DNA from: an uncultured Ruminococcus sp.
GTDB taxonomy: Bacteria > Bacillota > Clostridia > Oscillospirales > Ruminococcaceae
NCBI GenBank assembly: GCA_937926145.1
Contig: CALANW010000164.1
Location: 1 to 64,000 of the forward strand
Length of the DNA: 64,000 nucleotides
Reading direction: 5' to 3'
Shown here: in pieces, positions 8,141-16,357 of the stretch
Layout: every line of letters begins with the position of its first letter
Numbering within the stretch: position 1 is the first letter of the stretch
Made by a program: the position numbers and the translations under genes
The notes under the pieces: generated by a model
Told to the model about the DNA's origin: nothing
Databases searched by the model: none
What the model saw: the letters and a program-made list of their open reading frames with translations, nothing else

Positions 8141-9559
8141 ATGAAGATCTTATATGCAGCTTCCGAAGCACTCCCTTATGCAGCCTCGGGCGGACTTGCA
8201 GATGTTGCAGGTTCACTTCCTGCCGCTTTCGTCAAGGCAGGTCATGATGCAAGAGTTGTTCTTCCACTTTATAAAAACGTTAAGCCTGAGCTTCGCAGCC
8301 AGCTCGAATTCATCACGAATTTCACCGTTGATGTAGGCTGGAGAAAGCAGTACTGCGGCGTTTTCAAGGGCAATGTGAACGGCGTTGTATACTACCTCCT
8401 CGACAACGAATACTACTTCGGCAGAGATGGACTTTACGGCTTCTATGATGACTGTGAGCGTTTCGTATTCCTCTCCAGAGCAATTATGGAAATGCTCAAA
8501 TATATCGGCTGGAAGCCTGATGTTATCAACTGCAACGACTGGCAGACAGCTCTCGTTCCCGTTTATTACAACATTTTCTATAAGTATCAGTACGGCTTCG
8601 ACAATATCAAGACCGTGTTCACTATCCACAATATCCAGTATCAGGGCAAGTACGGCATGGAAGTTATCAACGAAGTGCTTGGTATCCCGATGTATCATAC
8701 AAAGCTGCTCGAATATGACGGCTGCGTAAACCTTATGAAAGCCGCATTTGAAACAGCAGACAAGATCACTACCGTTTCACCGAGCTACGCTTGGGAAATT
8801 CTTGACCCATGGTATTCTCACGGACTTGACAGAGCGCTCGCAGATAAGCAGTATAAACTCTGCGGTTTCCTCAACGGAATCGATACAGCACTCTATAACC
8901 CCGAAACCGACCCGCTTATCCCTAAGAACTTCACTGTAAAGAACACAAAGGGCAAGGAAGACTGCAAGAAAGCACTCCTTTCCGAGCTTAATCTTCAGGA
9001 CGGCGACGAACCCATTATCGGTATCGTTACACGTTTCGTTTCCCATAAGGGCATTGACCTTATCAAGTATGTCTTTGAGGATATGCTGAACCTCGGCTAT
9101 AAGTTCGCTATCGTTGGTTCGGGCGAAAAGATCTACGAGGACTTCTTCAAGGAAATGGCTTGGAGACACCCCGATAAGGTAAGCGCAACTATAGGCTTTA
9201 TCCCTGCACTCGCAAGAAGAGTTTACGCAGGCGCAGATATGTTCCTTATGCCATCACAGAGCGAACCTTGCGGACTTGCACAAATGATCTCGCTCCGCTA
9301 CGGTACTATCCCGATAGTCCGTGAAACAGGCGGTCTTCGCGACAGCATCAAGGACGCAGGCGACGAGGACGGCAACGGCTTTACATTCAAGACCTACAAC
9401 GCACACGATATGCTCGATGCAACAAGACGTGCAAGAGAAGCATACAACGATAAGAAGCGTTGGAAGTACATTATGCATACAGCAATGACTACCGACTGCA
9501 GCTGGGATACTTCGGCTGAACTCTACCTCGGACTTTACCGCGAGCTTGTCGGAGAATGA
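8141..9559 (+). CDS. glgA: Glycogen synthase (ADP-glucose, GT5)
   Basis: Transfers glucose from ADP-glucose to the non-reducing end of glycogen. It has 472 residues, normal for GT5. The N-terminal substrate loop reads YAASGGLADVAGSLP, so the Lys of the usual KxGGL motif is Ala here. The C-terminal GT-B half has the retaining catalytic signature SQSEPCGLAQMISLRYGTIP and RETGGLRDS. The ATG at 8141 follows GAAAGGAAG; an upstream in-frame ATG at 8069 lacks a site and a conserved sequence. It is last of the glg genes, 271 bp after glgD. Confidence 0.95.
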   Translation: MKILYAASEALPYAASGGLADVAGSLPAAFVKAGHDARVVLPLYKNVKPELRSQLEFITNFTVDVGWRKQYCGVFKGNVNGVVYYLLDNEYYFGRDGLYGFYDDCERFVFLSRAIMEMLKYIGWKPDVINCNDWQTALVPVYYNIFYKYQYGFDNIKTVFTIHNIQYQGKYGMEVINEVLGIPMYHTKLLEYDGCVNLMKAAFETADKITTVSPSYAWEILDPWYSHGLDRALADKQYKLCGFLNGIDTALYNPETDPLIPKNFTVKNTKGKEDCKKALLSELNLQDGDEPIIGIVTRFVSHKGIDLIKYVFEDMLNLGYKFAIVGSGEKIYEDFFKEMAWRHPDKVSATIGFIPALARRVYAGADMFLMPSQSEPCGLAQMISLRYGTIPIVRETGGLRDSIKDAGDEDGNGFTFKTYNAHDMLDATRRAREAYNDKKRWKYIMHTAMTTDCSWDTSAELYLGLYRELVGE

Positions 9560-9930
9560 TTCTTTTAAATTCGGAATTCGGAATGCGGAATTCGGAATTA
9601 TTTGCATAGCTCAACTTTGTTTCGGGGTTGCGAAGCCAATCAGCTGGTCGAGCTGAGCACAGCTCGTCAGGTGTCCAGAGGGCGGAAGCCCTTGGTCGCT
9701 CTCCGCAGAGAGCGAAACTCCCTTAAACTAACAGCTAAGACTTTGCCGCAATAGCGTAATCAGTAACAAATATAAAGGCGCAATTCACATCAAAAAGGTA
9801 AAACGAACTATGAGAAATCAAGTTTGTAAAACCAGTAATGTGAATTGCGCCAATTCTTTTTTTCAAACAAACTATCCTCGTCGAGAAATGCGCAGAGCGT
9901 AAGCGATAAGCATTTCTTGCCGACATCGTT
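9560..9930. repeat. GGAATTC-type repeat end followed by family A copy 2
   Basis: Just after glgA is a cluster of GGAATTC units (9569-9600), the same as the outer ends of the repeats found between convergent genes. It is followed by a hairpin GAGCTG/CAGCTC and, from about 9660, by family A copy 2, with CGCTCTCCGCAGAGAGCG, CCTTAAACTAACAGC and the long hairpin GGCGCAATTCACAT (9777-9790) / ATGTGAATTGCGCC (9838-9851). The rest up to 10115 is AT-rich and I see no gene or clear promoter in it. Confidence 0.7.
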
Positions 9931-10115
9931 TGAACAGCGACAGGATTTGAACGTGTAAAACGATGTTTTCAAGCAGGTCAGATACCTTTTCCGACCGTTT
10001 TCAAATAACAAAAAAGCAGAATATTCTCCAGCTGTAAAACCGCCAATTTTTCATTTATAAAAAATCTCAACACGGACATAATAATTGCAAATAAACCGCA
10101 AATGAGATAACTGCA

Positions 10116-10925
10116 ATGAAAAACGGAAGAAAAATAACGCTCTGGATGCTCTGGATATGCCTTGTGCTGGGGATGTATTCATCGTCACTGCTCTATATCG
10201 AGCCTATGGCGCATATTTACCCCAAAGCCGAGCGGATAAGCCTTGAAAATATCGAACAAAAAACGCCCGAAACGCTCACCGAGAGCGACTTCGAGCTTAT
10301 TTTTGCGCAGACGGGTCTCGGAAAAGCCGCAGTAGAGAAAATGCCCGACCTTAAAGCGCTTGAAATCTATCAGAATCGGTATTTTGCCGAGGTGGACTAT
10401 ACCGAATTCACCAATTCCGTCATTTCGCGCGAGGAGTATGTCGAGTACCCGAATGTTTCGCTTGATTTTATCGAAAAAGGGGATATTCTTATCACACATT
10501 CGTCAAGCGTGTTCTCGTGGAGAAACGGTCACGCCGCCATTGTCACCGATGCGGAGAACGGCGAAACGCTCGAAGCTGTCGTTATCGGGCAGGACACCTG
10601 CCTGCAGAACATCGAAAAGTGGCGGCACTATCCGAACTTCATTGTCCTGCGGTTAAAGGGCGCAGATGCACAGCTTCGCTCAGATATCGCAGACACGGCG
10701 AAAGAGCTTCTCTGCGAAAAGCCGTACCGCCTGCTGACGGGCTTTTTTTCGCCGAAATATTCCGACCGTGAGAACATCGCAGGAACGCAGTGCGCCCACC
10801 TTGTTTGGCTTGCTTACGCATATTACGGATATGATATCGATCCCAACAGGGGACTTATCGTAACGCCGAGGGACATATCCGAAAGCGACCTGCTCGAAAC
10901 CGTTCAAAGCTTCGGCAGGTCGTAG
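10116..10925 (+). CDS. Secreted permuted papain-like (YiiX/NlpC-P60 superfamily) protein
   Basis: A 269-residue protein with an N-terminal hydrophobic segment (ITLWMLWICLVLGMYSS), probably a signal anchor. The core shows the permuted papain arrangement: EKGDILITHSS near residue 123, the His in RNGHAAIVTD, and a late Cys in TQCAHLVWLAY. Such enzymes cut peptide or amide bonds in the cell wall or lipids, but the substrate cannot be told from sequence. There is no strong ribosome-binding site before the ATG. It converges on the ABC operon with only 2 bp between the two stop codons. Confidence 0.65.
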   Translation: MKNGRKITLWMLWICLVLGMYSSSLLYIEPMAHIYPKAERISLENIEQKTPETLTESDFELIFAQTGLGKAAVEKMPDLKALEIYQNRYFAEVDYTEFTNSVISREEYVEYPNVSLDFIEKGDILITHSSSVFSWRNGHAAIVTDAENGETLEAVVIGQDTCLQNIEKWRHYPNFIVLRLKGADAQLRSDIADTAKELLCEKPYRLLTGFFSPKYSDRENIAGTQCAHLVWLAYAYYGYDIDPNRGLIVTPRDISESDLLETVQSFGRS

Positions 10926-10927
10926 AT

Positions 10928-11641
10928 CTATCGTATCTTCTCTCCGTTCCTCGCAAACTCACCCTTGTAGACGGTCGAGCGGAAAAAGAGGATATTGCTC
11001 AAAAATGCAATTATAGAGATCGCGATTCTTATTGGCAGGGGGAGTATCGGCAGAACCAAGGAATAGCCGAGCATTTCCGAAAAAACAGTAACAAGTATCA
11101 AAACACCTGCAAGAACGGCCATAACAGCACCTATGACGGAGTATTTCATTTTTGATGCCATATCGCACAGCGGAGCGGAAATAATGATAAGAGCATCGAT
11201 AATGACCGCCGCCGTGCTTATTCCTGCAGTTTCTTCGCCCGACATAAGCGAAAGCATGAGTGTTGAAATGCAGTGCACCGCCGATGCTGTCAGCAGAAGC
11301 TTCACGGGCAGGTCAAGAAGCTCCCTGCGCTTTGCAGGGATAACGCAGTTCATAAAAAAGCAGGTAGGATTGCCGTTTGTTGAATTATACATCTGCGCAA
11401 AGCTTTCAATACTCTTTTTGCGGTAAGGCAAAGGTCCGATAAAGCCGAATATCAGAGCCAGAACCGAGCAAAGCACCAAATGATTAATGATAGCAGCGAA
11501 TAACCAGATAAGACTGTTGAAATTGTCGGTGTAGACGGGCAGTATTGACAGTATCGGGGGCACAATGTCAAGTGTCGTAAGAAGTATTATCAAAAAAATC
11601 GTCGTTCCGCTAAAAACCTCTGAATAGTATTTTTTCATCAT
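10928..11641 (-). CDS. ABC transporter-associated membrane protein (YtrCD-like permease 2)
   Basis: A 237-residue polytopic membrane protein with about six hydrophobic segments (for example LIILLTTLDIVPPILSI and VIGAVMAVLAGVLILVTV). It is last in the operon with the GntR regulator, the ATPase and another permease, which supports a role as a transmembrane half. I place the start at 11641 because the ATG overlaps the TGA of the upstream gene (ATGA) and GGAGGT lies before it. Sequence alone does not name the substrate. Confidence 0.7.
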   Translation of the reverse strand: MMKKYYSEVFSGTTIFLIILLTTLDIVPPILSILPVYTDNFNSLIWLFAAIINHLVLCSVLALIFGFIGPLPYRKKSIESFAQMYNSTNGNPTCFFMNCVIPAKRRELLDLPVKLLLTASAVHCISTLMLSLMSGEETAGISTAAVIIDALIIISAPLCDMASKMKYSVIGAVMAVLAGVLILVTVFSEMLGYSLVLPILPLPIRIAISIIAFLSNILFFRSTVYKGEFARNGEKIR

Positions 11642-12387
11642 TCCGCACCTCCGATAGGTTCGCCCGTGAATGAACGGCTTTTGCAGTCGGCTATGAGCTG
11701 CTTGTGTATCTTTTCCGAGCCGATGATGAATATAATGCACGAAACCAATGTCAATGCCCCAAATATCACGGAAAGAACGGGCATACCAAATTCAATTTTG
11801 GTGAGCTTTTCGCCCCACAGTACATTTATAAAGAACAATGTATAAAATGCTGTATTGAGGCTGTGCCTGTTCGTTAAAATATTTATATCGTATGTAAGCA
11901 AAGCCTTTTCATACACATAAAATCCTGCCGTTGAAACTATAAATAATATACTTCCAACGATCACACCGGATGTATACAGGGTAAGCGTAAATGCTTTTAC
12001 TGCAAAAACTATTGCCGCAATGATGATGAGCGCATTCGTAAAACGCTCGAAATTTATGAACGAGCGCACTGCGTCCTCACGGGAAAAGGGCATAAGCTGA
12101 AGTGTTCTCTGCGGACGTTCGTCAAAAACAATAAGACCCTTGGTTTCAAACTTTTTGCTGCCGAAAAAAATTCCGTATCTGTTTACCGCTTCCGTGCGTG
12201 AGTAGAAAGCGGTCATTCCGATAAGTCCGATAGAGATCATCATTGTATGAGCGGCATTATCGGAACGGCTGAAAGCGCAGAATATAATCAGTATCAGACC
12301 GATGACCGAAAACACATTCATCATATAATGAATGGTGTTCATACCCGTTCTTCGATAAGCGGTTATGGTTGCTTTTAAGTATTTCAT
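11638..12387 (-). CDS. ABC transporter-associated membrane protein (YtrCD-like permease 1)
   Basis: A 249-residue membrane protein beginning MKYLKATITAYRRTG, with about six hydrophobic stretches and an amphipathic central part (FDERPQRTLQLMPFSRED). The start at 12387 has AAGGTGA upstream and lies 10 nt after the stop of the ATPase gene. It overlaps the next gene by 4 nt. It pairs with the downstream membrane protein to form the likely export channel of a YtrBCD-type transporter. Family members respond to cell-envelope antibiotics or serve export, but function here is inferred. Confidence 0.7.
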   Translation of the reverse strand: MKYLKATITAYRRTGMNTIHYMMNVFSVIGLILIIFCAFSRSDNAAHTMMISIGLIGMTAFYSRTEAVNRYGIFFGSKKFETKGLIVFDERPQRTLQLMPFSREDAVRSFINFERFTNALIIIAAIVFAVKAFTLTLYTSGVIVGSILFIVSTAGFYVYEKALLTYDINILTNRHSLNTAFYTLFFINVLWGEKLTKIEFGMPVLSVIFGALTLVSCIIFIIGSEKIHKQLIADCKSRSFTGEPIGGAE

Positions 12388-12397
12388 AAATGTCACC

Positions 12398-13270
12398 TTA
12401 CTTTCGGTTCTCACGGTTTTGGAGTATCGTATGCACAAGAATATCCTCATAATTCGGTGTGCGGACGCTGACATTGCCGAGCGAGGGGATATCCTTTCGG
12501 AGGACGAGTGCTTCATAGCCGAGTGAGGTTTCCTTTTCCCCGATAAGATATCTCGTCGGAGCAGGTCTTTCGCCCGAAACTACGGCGTATTTTTCCTGCG
12601 CTTCATCAGCGGAGAGCATCTCGTTCAGCTTTCCGTCTATCATCATTGCGATGTAGTCAGCCGTCTTGTCAAGGTCGCCCGTGATGTGCGTTGAGAATAT
12701 GACCGAGCGTTCGCCGTCCGAAACGAATTCGCGAAGAATATCGAGTATCTCCAGCCTTGCCGCAGGGTCAAGTCCTGCCGTCGGTTCGTCAAGGATAAGA
12801 AGCTTCGGGTCGTGCGCAAGTGCGAGGGCAAGCATCACCTTTGTTTTCGTGCCTTTGGAAAGTGAGCCGCATTTCTTTTTCGTGTCGATCTGCCACATTT
12901 TCACATACTTTGAGAAAACGCCGCTGTCCCATTTGCCGAACACTGCCGCAAATGCCTTTGCCGTTTTTTCGGGAGTTAAGGCGATGTTCAGATAGTCCTC
13001 ATCGGGGACGAAGCCGACAAGGTTCTTGAATTTTGCCTCGTCCGAAACATTGTCAATGCCGCCGAAGCCTTTTATGCTTCCGCTTTCTCTGCCGTAGATA
13101 TTCATTATAATGCGGAGAACGGAGGTCTTGCCTGCGCCGTTTTCGCCGATCATTCCGACTATTGCGCCCGACGGGATATCAAGCTCGGGGATATCGATAA
13201 CAAAATCGTCCGCAAAGCTTTTCTTCAGATCGCGTATTTCGAGTATGTTTAAGCTGTCCATAGAAGTCAT
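12398..13270 (-). CDS. ABC transporter ATP-binding protein (YtrB-like)
   Basis: A 290-residue ATPase with Walker A GENGAGKTS (~43-51), the signature region LSKGTKTK, Walker B LLILDEPTAGLD and the switch His in IFSTHITGDL. The C-terminal ~70 residues are a short accessory region typical of the YtrB/BcrA type. The ATG at 13270 overlaps the stop of the GntR regulator (ATGA), pointing to translational coupling. It energises the two membrane proteins that follow. Substrate unknown. Confidence 0.9.
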   Translation of the reverse strand: MTSMDSLNILEIRDLKKSFADDFVIDIPELDIPSGAIVGMIGENGAGKTSVLRIIMNIYGRESGSIKGFGGIDNVSDEAKFKNLVGFVPDEDYLNIALTPEKTAKAFAAVFGKWDSGVFSKYVKMWQIDTKKKCGSLSKGTKTKVMLALALAHDPKLLILDEPTAGLDPAARLEILDILREFVSDGERSVIFSTHITGDLDKTADYIAMMIDGKLNEMLSADEAQEKYAVVSGERPAPTRYLIGEKETSLGYEALVLRKDIPSLGNVSVRTPNYEDILVHTILQNRENRK

Positions 13271-13644
13271 TTCCTTTCACTGATCGTTTTTATAGCATTA
13301 ATAAGTTCTTCCTCGGTGAAGCCCTCGCTGAGAAGTGCTTCGGCGTTCCGTGAGAATTCCGCAAGCCGCCGCTGACGGTACTGCTCCATTATCATATTTT
13401 TGTCGGGCGACTTTACAAATGTACCCTTTCCCGATGAGGTGTAGATAAGCCCCTCATGTTCGAGGTCGGAGTAGGCTCGCTTTGTCGTTATCGCGCTTAC
13501 GTTAAGGTCAGCCGCGAGTTGTCGGACGCTCGGGAGGAGTGTGTTTTCCGAAAGCTCTCCGCTCAGAATGGCGTTTCGCACGGCTTCTTTTATCTGCTCA
13601 TACATCGGTTTGTCGCTCGTGTTGTTCAGCGTTATTTTGATAAT
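13267..13644 (-). CDS. GntR-family transcriptional regulator, YtrA type
   Basis: A short GntR regulator of about 125 residues. The winged helix spans SDKPMYEQIKEAVRNAI to GLIYTSSGKGTFV, followed by a short helical dimerisation tail as in YtrA. No ATG, GTG or TTG lies in frame near the strong GGAGGTGAT site; the best-placed codons are ATT at 13644-13642 and ATC at 13641-13639, so a rare start codon is likely. The only in-frame ATGs are upstream of the promoter. It heads the ABC operon and probably represses it through the palindrome at 13657-13691. Confidence 0.85.
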   Translation of the reverse strand: MIKITLNNTSDKPMYEQIKEAVRNAILSGELSENTLLPSVRQLAADLNVSAITTKRAYSDLEHEGLIYTSSGKGTFVKSPDKNMIMEQYRQRRLAEFSRNAEALLSEGFTEEELINAIKTISERK

Positions 13645-13656
13645 ATCACCTCCAAG

Positions 13657-13718
13657 GTGTGTATATACTGTATATATCACTATATACACACTATAGCACT
13701 GTTTATATGCTCTGTCAA
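13657..13718 (-). promoter_or_regulatory. Promoter and candidate YtrA-type operator of the ABC operon
   Basis: On the minus strand TTGACA (13713-13718), a 17-bp spacer and TATAGT (13690-13695) form a strong promoter. Overlapping the -10 and start site is an inverted repeat, GTGTGTATATA (13657-13667) and TATATACACAC (13681-13691), with 13 bp between arms. The position fits autorepression by the GntR protein encoded next. Confidence 0.8.
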
Positions 13719-13779
13719 GGGGTTTTGTAAATTTTTTTGGGCAAGCGGTGTTTTCACAGCAAAAAAATGAAATTTTGTA

Positions 13780-13808
13780 TAGACATTCGGCACATTTTGA
13801 GCTATAAT
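13780..13808 (+). promoter_or_regulatory. rsmD promoter
   Basis: TAGACA (13780-13785), a 17-bp spacer and TATAAT (13803-13808), about 43 bp before the rsmD ATG and divergent from the GntR operon promoter. Confidence 0.75.
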
Positions 13809-13850
13809 ATAAAAGAATAAACATAAACAAACATCGAAAAGGAAAGTTTT

Positions 13851-14405
13851 ATGAGAGTAATTACAGGTTCAGCACGAGGAAGAAAGCTCCAGACACTTGA
13901 GGGCAGTGATGTTCGCCCGACAACAGACAAGGTAAAGGAAGCTATTTTTTCTATCGTTCAGTTTGATATAAACGGCTCGGAGATACTCGACCTCTTTGCA
14001 GGCTCGGGTCAGCTCGGCATTGAGGCGCTTTCGAGAGGTGCAAAGCGCTGTACATTCGTTGACGAATCGCGCGCTTCGATAAAGGTTGTGACCGAGAACG
14101 TCAAGACCTGCGGCTTTGCAGACTTTGCCGACATTCTCAACACGGAGAGCATCGGTTATCTTCGCACCTGCCGCAAGAAATTTGACCTTGCATTCCTCGA
14201 TCCGCCGTATAATAAGGGCATACTTGAAAAGGCACTTCCACTGCTTGCGGAGAAGATGTCCGACCGCGGCATAATCGTCTGCGAACACGAAACGGGTCTT
14301 GTTCTTCCCGAAAGCTACGGCGCACTTACCAAAAAGCGCACCTACAAGTACGGAAAGATCGAAGTAACGGTTTTCGTTACGCCTTTCGTCGATGATGCCG
14401 AATAA
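13851..14405 (+). CDS. rsmD: 16S rRNA (guanine(966)-N(2))-methyltransferase
   Basis: A 184-residue SAM-dependent methyltransferase that modifies G966 of 16S rRNA. It begins MRVITGSARGRKLQ and has the VRPTTDKVKEAIFSI signature, the SAM-binding LDLFAGSGQLGIEALSRGA and the catalytic DPPY in LAFLDPPYNKG. GGAAAG precedes the ATG. In many Firmicutes rsmD lies directly before coaD; here a 133-bp MITE separates the two. Confidence 0.94.
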   Translation: MRVITGSARGRKLQTLEGSDVRPTTDKVKEAIFSIVQFDINGSEILDLFAGSGQLGIEALSRGAKRCTFVDESRASIKVVTENVKTCGFADFADILNTESIGYLRTCRKKFDLAFLDPPYNKGILEKALPLLAEKMSDRGIIVCEHETGLVLPESYGALTKKRTYKYGKIEVTVFVTPFVDDAE

Positions 14406-14410
14406 ACTTA

Positions 14411-14543
14411 TACTAATTTTTAAACTGAAAGTGTACAAAAAATCAAGCAAAATCTCGTAGCTGTTGTAACAGCTTGATGTTGAAAACAGGTTTATATGGC
14501 TTTTGCGCCGATTTTTTGTCTACACTTTGATTAAAAATTATTA
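14411..14543. mobile_element. MITE family C, copy 1 (133 bp)
   Basis: The ends are inverted repeats: TACTAATTTTTAAACTG... on the left and its near complement ...TTAAAAATTATTA on the right, each continuing inwards with AGTGTACAAAAAATC or its partner. It is flanked by TTA on both sides (14408-14410 and 14544-14546), a 3-bp target duplication. It has no coding frame. It lies between rsmD and coaD and ends 24 bp before the coaD ATG, so it will be part of the coaD leader if the two genes are cotranscribed. Confidence 0.85.
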
Positions 14544-14567
14544 TTATCTCTATGGAGATGAAAAATT

Positions 14568-15080
14568 ATGAGTAAACCAAGAATTGCCGTTTATCCGGGA
14601 AGCTTTGACCCCGTAACGAACGGTCATACAGATATTATCCGCAGAGCGTCACGCCTTTTCGACAAGGTGATAGTTCTCGTTTCGGTCAACGCCGTAAAAA
14701 GCCCATCGTTCTCTTCCGTTGAGCGAGTAAAGCTTATCACGAAGGTCGTTGACGGACTTGATCTTGAAAATGTCGTTGTCGATATATGGGACGGACTGCT
14801 TGTAGATTACATAAAGCAGGTCGGTGCGATAGCAATTATAAAGGGTCTGCGCGCCGTTTCCGACTTTGAATACGAATTTCAGATGGCGCTTGCAAACAAG
14901 ATGCTTTACGATGAGGCGGAAACCGTCTTCCTCACGACAAGCTCAGAGAATATGTATCTTTCTTCAAGCGTTGTAAAGCAGATAGCGTCATTCGGCGGCG
15001 ATATAAGCCACTTCGTCCCCGAATGTATCTTAAAAGACATAACCGAACGGCTTGTTCCGAAAAAATTACAGCATGAGTGA
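14568..15080 (+). CDS. coaD: Phosphopantetheine adenylyltransferase
   Basis: Catalyses the penultimate step of CoA synthesis, joining AMP to 4'-phosphopantetheine. It has 170 residues, the usual length. The nucleotidyltransferase motif is GSFDPVTNGHTDI (residues 11-23), followed by KGLRAVSDFEYEFQMA and the YLSSSVVKQIA motif near the end. GGAGATG precedes the ATG. It is followed 51 bp later by a coiled-coil gene, a common clostridial arrangement. Confidence 0.96.
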   Translation: MSKPRIAVYPGSFDPVTNGHTDIIRRASRLFDKVIVLVSVNAVKSPSFSSVERVKLITKVVDGLDLENVVVDIWDGLLVDYIKQVGAIAIIKGLRAVSDFEYEFQMALANKMLYDEAETVFLTTSSENMYLSSSVVKQIASFGGDISHFVPECILKDITERLVPKKLQHE

Positions 15081-15131
15081 TATCATCTGCGGTCAGACCC
15101 CATTTGAGATCATTCGGAAAGGAAAAAGAAA

Positions 15132-15605
15132 ATGATTATTGACGAAATTCTTGATATGATGGACGATATGCTCGATGATGCGGGAACTATCCCGTTCAGC
15201 AGCAAAAAGGGAGCTATCGATGTTGAAAAAATGAGAGGCTGTATAAACGATATCCGCCTTAACCTCCCCGACGAGATACGCAATGCGAGAAACATTGTCA
15301 GCGACAGAAAAGATATCGTGAACGTTGCGAACAAGGAAGCTGAACAGATCGTCCGCAAGGCTGAGGAGCGCGCAAAGGTCATCGTTTCCAATGACGAGAT
15401 AACAAAGGCGGCTAAGGCTCAGGCAGTTGAGATACTTAATCAGGCTCAGGCTCGCGCAAAGGACGTAAAGAACGCTGCAAACAAGTACATTGACGATATC
15501 CTCACCCAGTCGGAGAGCGCACTTCAGGCGGCTCTCACCGATGTACGCAAGACCAAGCAGGCTGTACGAAATGTTCCCTCGAATACAGGAGCAGTAAAGA
15601 AGTAA
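15132..15605 (+). CDS. Coiled-coil protein of the coaD neighbourhood (ATP synthase stalk-like)
   Basis: A 157-residue soluble, highly charged protein. From about residue 60 to 135 it is almost entirely Ala/Glu/Lys/Arg/Gln-rich helix (KEAEQIVRKAEERAKVIV, QAVEILNQAQARAKDVKNAA) and would form a long coiled coil resembling ATP synthase subunit b or V-type subunit H. No catalytic motif is visible. Similar small proteins next to coaD are often annotated simply as ATPase. GGAAAGGAAA precedes the ATG. A GCCGCACA/TGTGCGGC hairpin lies just after the stop (around 15614-15640). Role unknown. Confidence 0.7.
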   Translation: MIIDEILDMMDDMLDDAGTIPFSSKKGAIDVEKMRGCINDIRLNLPDEIRNARNIVSDRKDIVNVANKEAEQIVRKAEERAKVIVSNDEITKAAKAQAVEILNQAQARAKDVKNAANKYIDDILTQSESALQAALTDVRKTKQAVRNVPSNTGAVKK

Positions 15606-15662
15606 GCAATTTTCCGCCGCACATTGCCAAAGCTGTGCGGCTTCGTTATAGGAGTTGTTTTT

Positions 15663-16331
15663 ATGAAAAAATTCGATAAAAACGCAGTTTCTTCCGCCGC
15701 CGCTTATGCAAATGAGCTTGCGGACGAGATAAATTCGCTCACTGCCGCAAAGCTTTCCGACTTCGACAAGGACAAGACCGTTCTTGCGCTCGTTGACATT
15801 ATCAACGGCTTTATCCGCGAGGGCGCAATGCACTCCGACAGCATCGAAGGCATCATCGAACCGTCGGCAAAGCTCCTTTCCGAGTGTGGAAAAGCAGGCA
15901 TCGCCGCTTTTGCATTCGCAGACTGCCACGAAAAAGGCTGTGCGGAGTTCGCTTCTTTCCCCGAACACTGCGTAAAAGGCACGAGTGAATCCGAGATAGT
16001 GGACGAGCTGAAAAGCATCGGCGGCTATATGCTCATCGAAAAAAATTCGACCAACGGCTGTCACGAAGAATCTTTCAGGGCTTTCCTTGACGAACACAAG
16101 CAGGCTGATACATTCATCGTCTGCGGCGACTGCACCGATATATGTGTCCTCCAGTTCTGCCTTTCGCTCAAAACGCTTTTCAACAAGGAAAATAAGCCGC
16201 TGAACATCATCGTTCCGATAAATGCTGTCGAAACCTACGATGCGCCTTACCATAATGCGGCGTTCGCTAACCTTGCGGCTTACAAGCTGATGAAGGACTG
16301 CGGTGTTCGCTTCGTTTCGGCAATAGAATAA
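15663..16331 (+). CDS. pncA: Isochorismatase-family hydrolase, probable nicotinamidase
   Basis: A 222-residue cysteine hydrolase. The active-site Asp is in LALVDIINGFIREG, a Lys follows in LIEKNSTNG, and the nucleophile Cys is in VCGDCTDICVLQF, the expected triad order. Nicotinamidase is favoured over other isochorismatase-type activities because a nicotinate phosphoribosyltransferase gene starts 26 bp downstream, together forming the nicotinamide-to-NaMN salvage route. The start at 15663 follows AGGAG and trims 13 residues from the longest frame. Confidence 0.82.
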   Translation: MKKFDKNAVSSAAAYANELADEINSLTAAKLSDFDKDKTVLALVDIINGFIREGAMHSDSIEGIIEPSAKLLSECGKAGIAAFAFADCHEKGCAEFASFPEHCVKGTSESEIVDELKSIGGYMLIEKNSTNGCHEESFRAFLDEHKQADTFIVCGDCTDICVLQFCLSLKTLFNKENKPLNIIVPINAVETYDAPYHNAAFANLAAYKLMKDCGVRFVSAIE

Positions 16332-16357
16332 AGGTCACCTCTAAAAGGAGTACTGCT

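Noticed and set aside
16331..16347. AAGGTCACCTCTAAAA before pncB, a 16-base match to the junction at the IS110 remnant
   Set aside because: A 16-base match within 64 kb can occur by chance and no inverted partner or target duplication is present at 16.3 kb.
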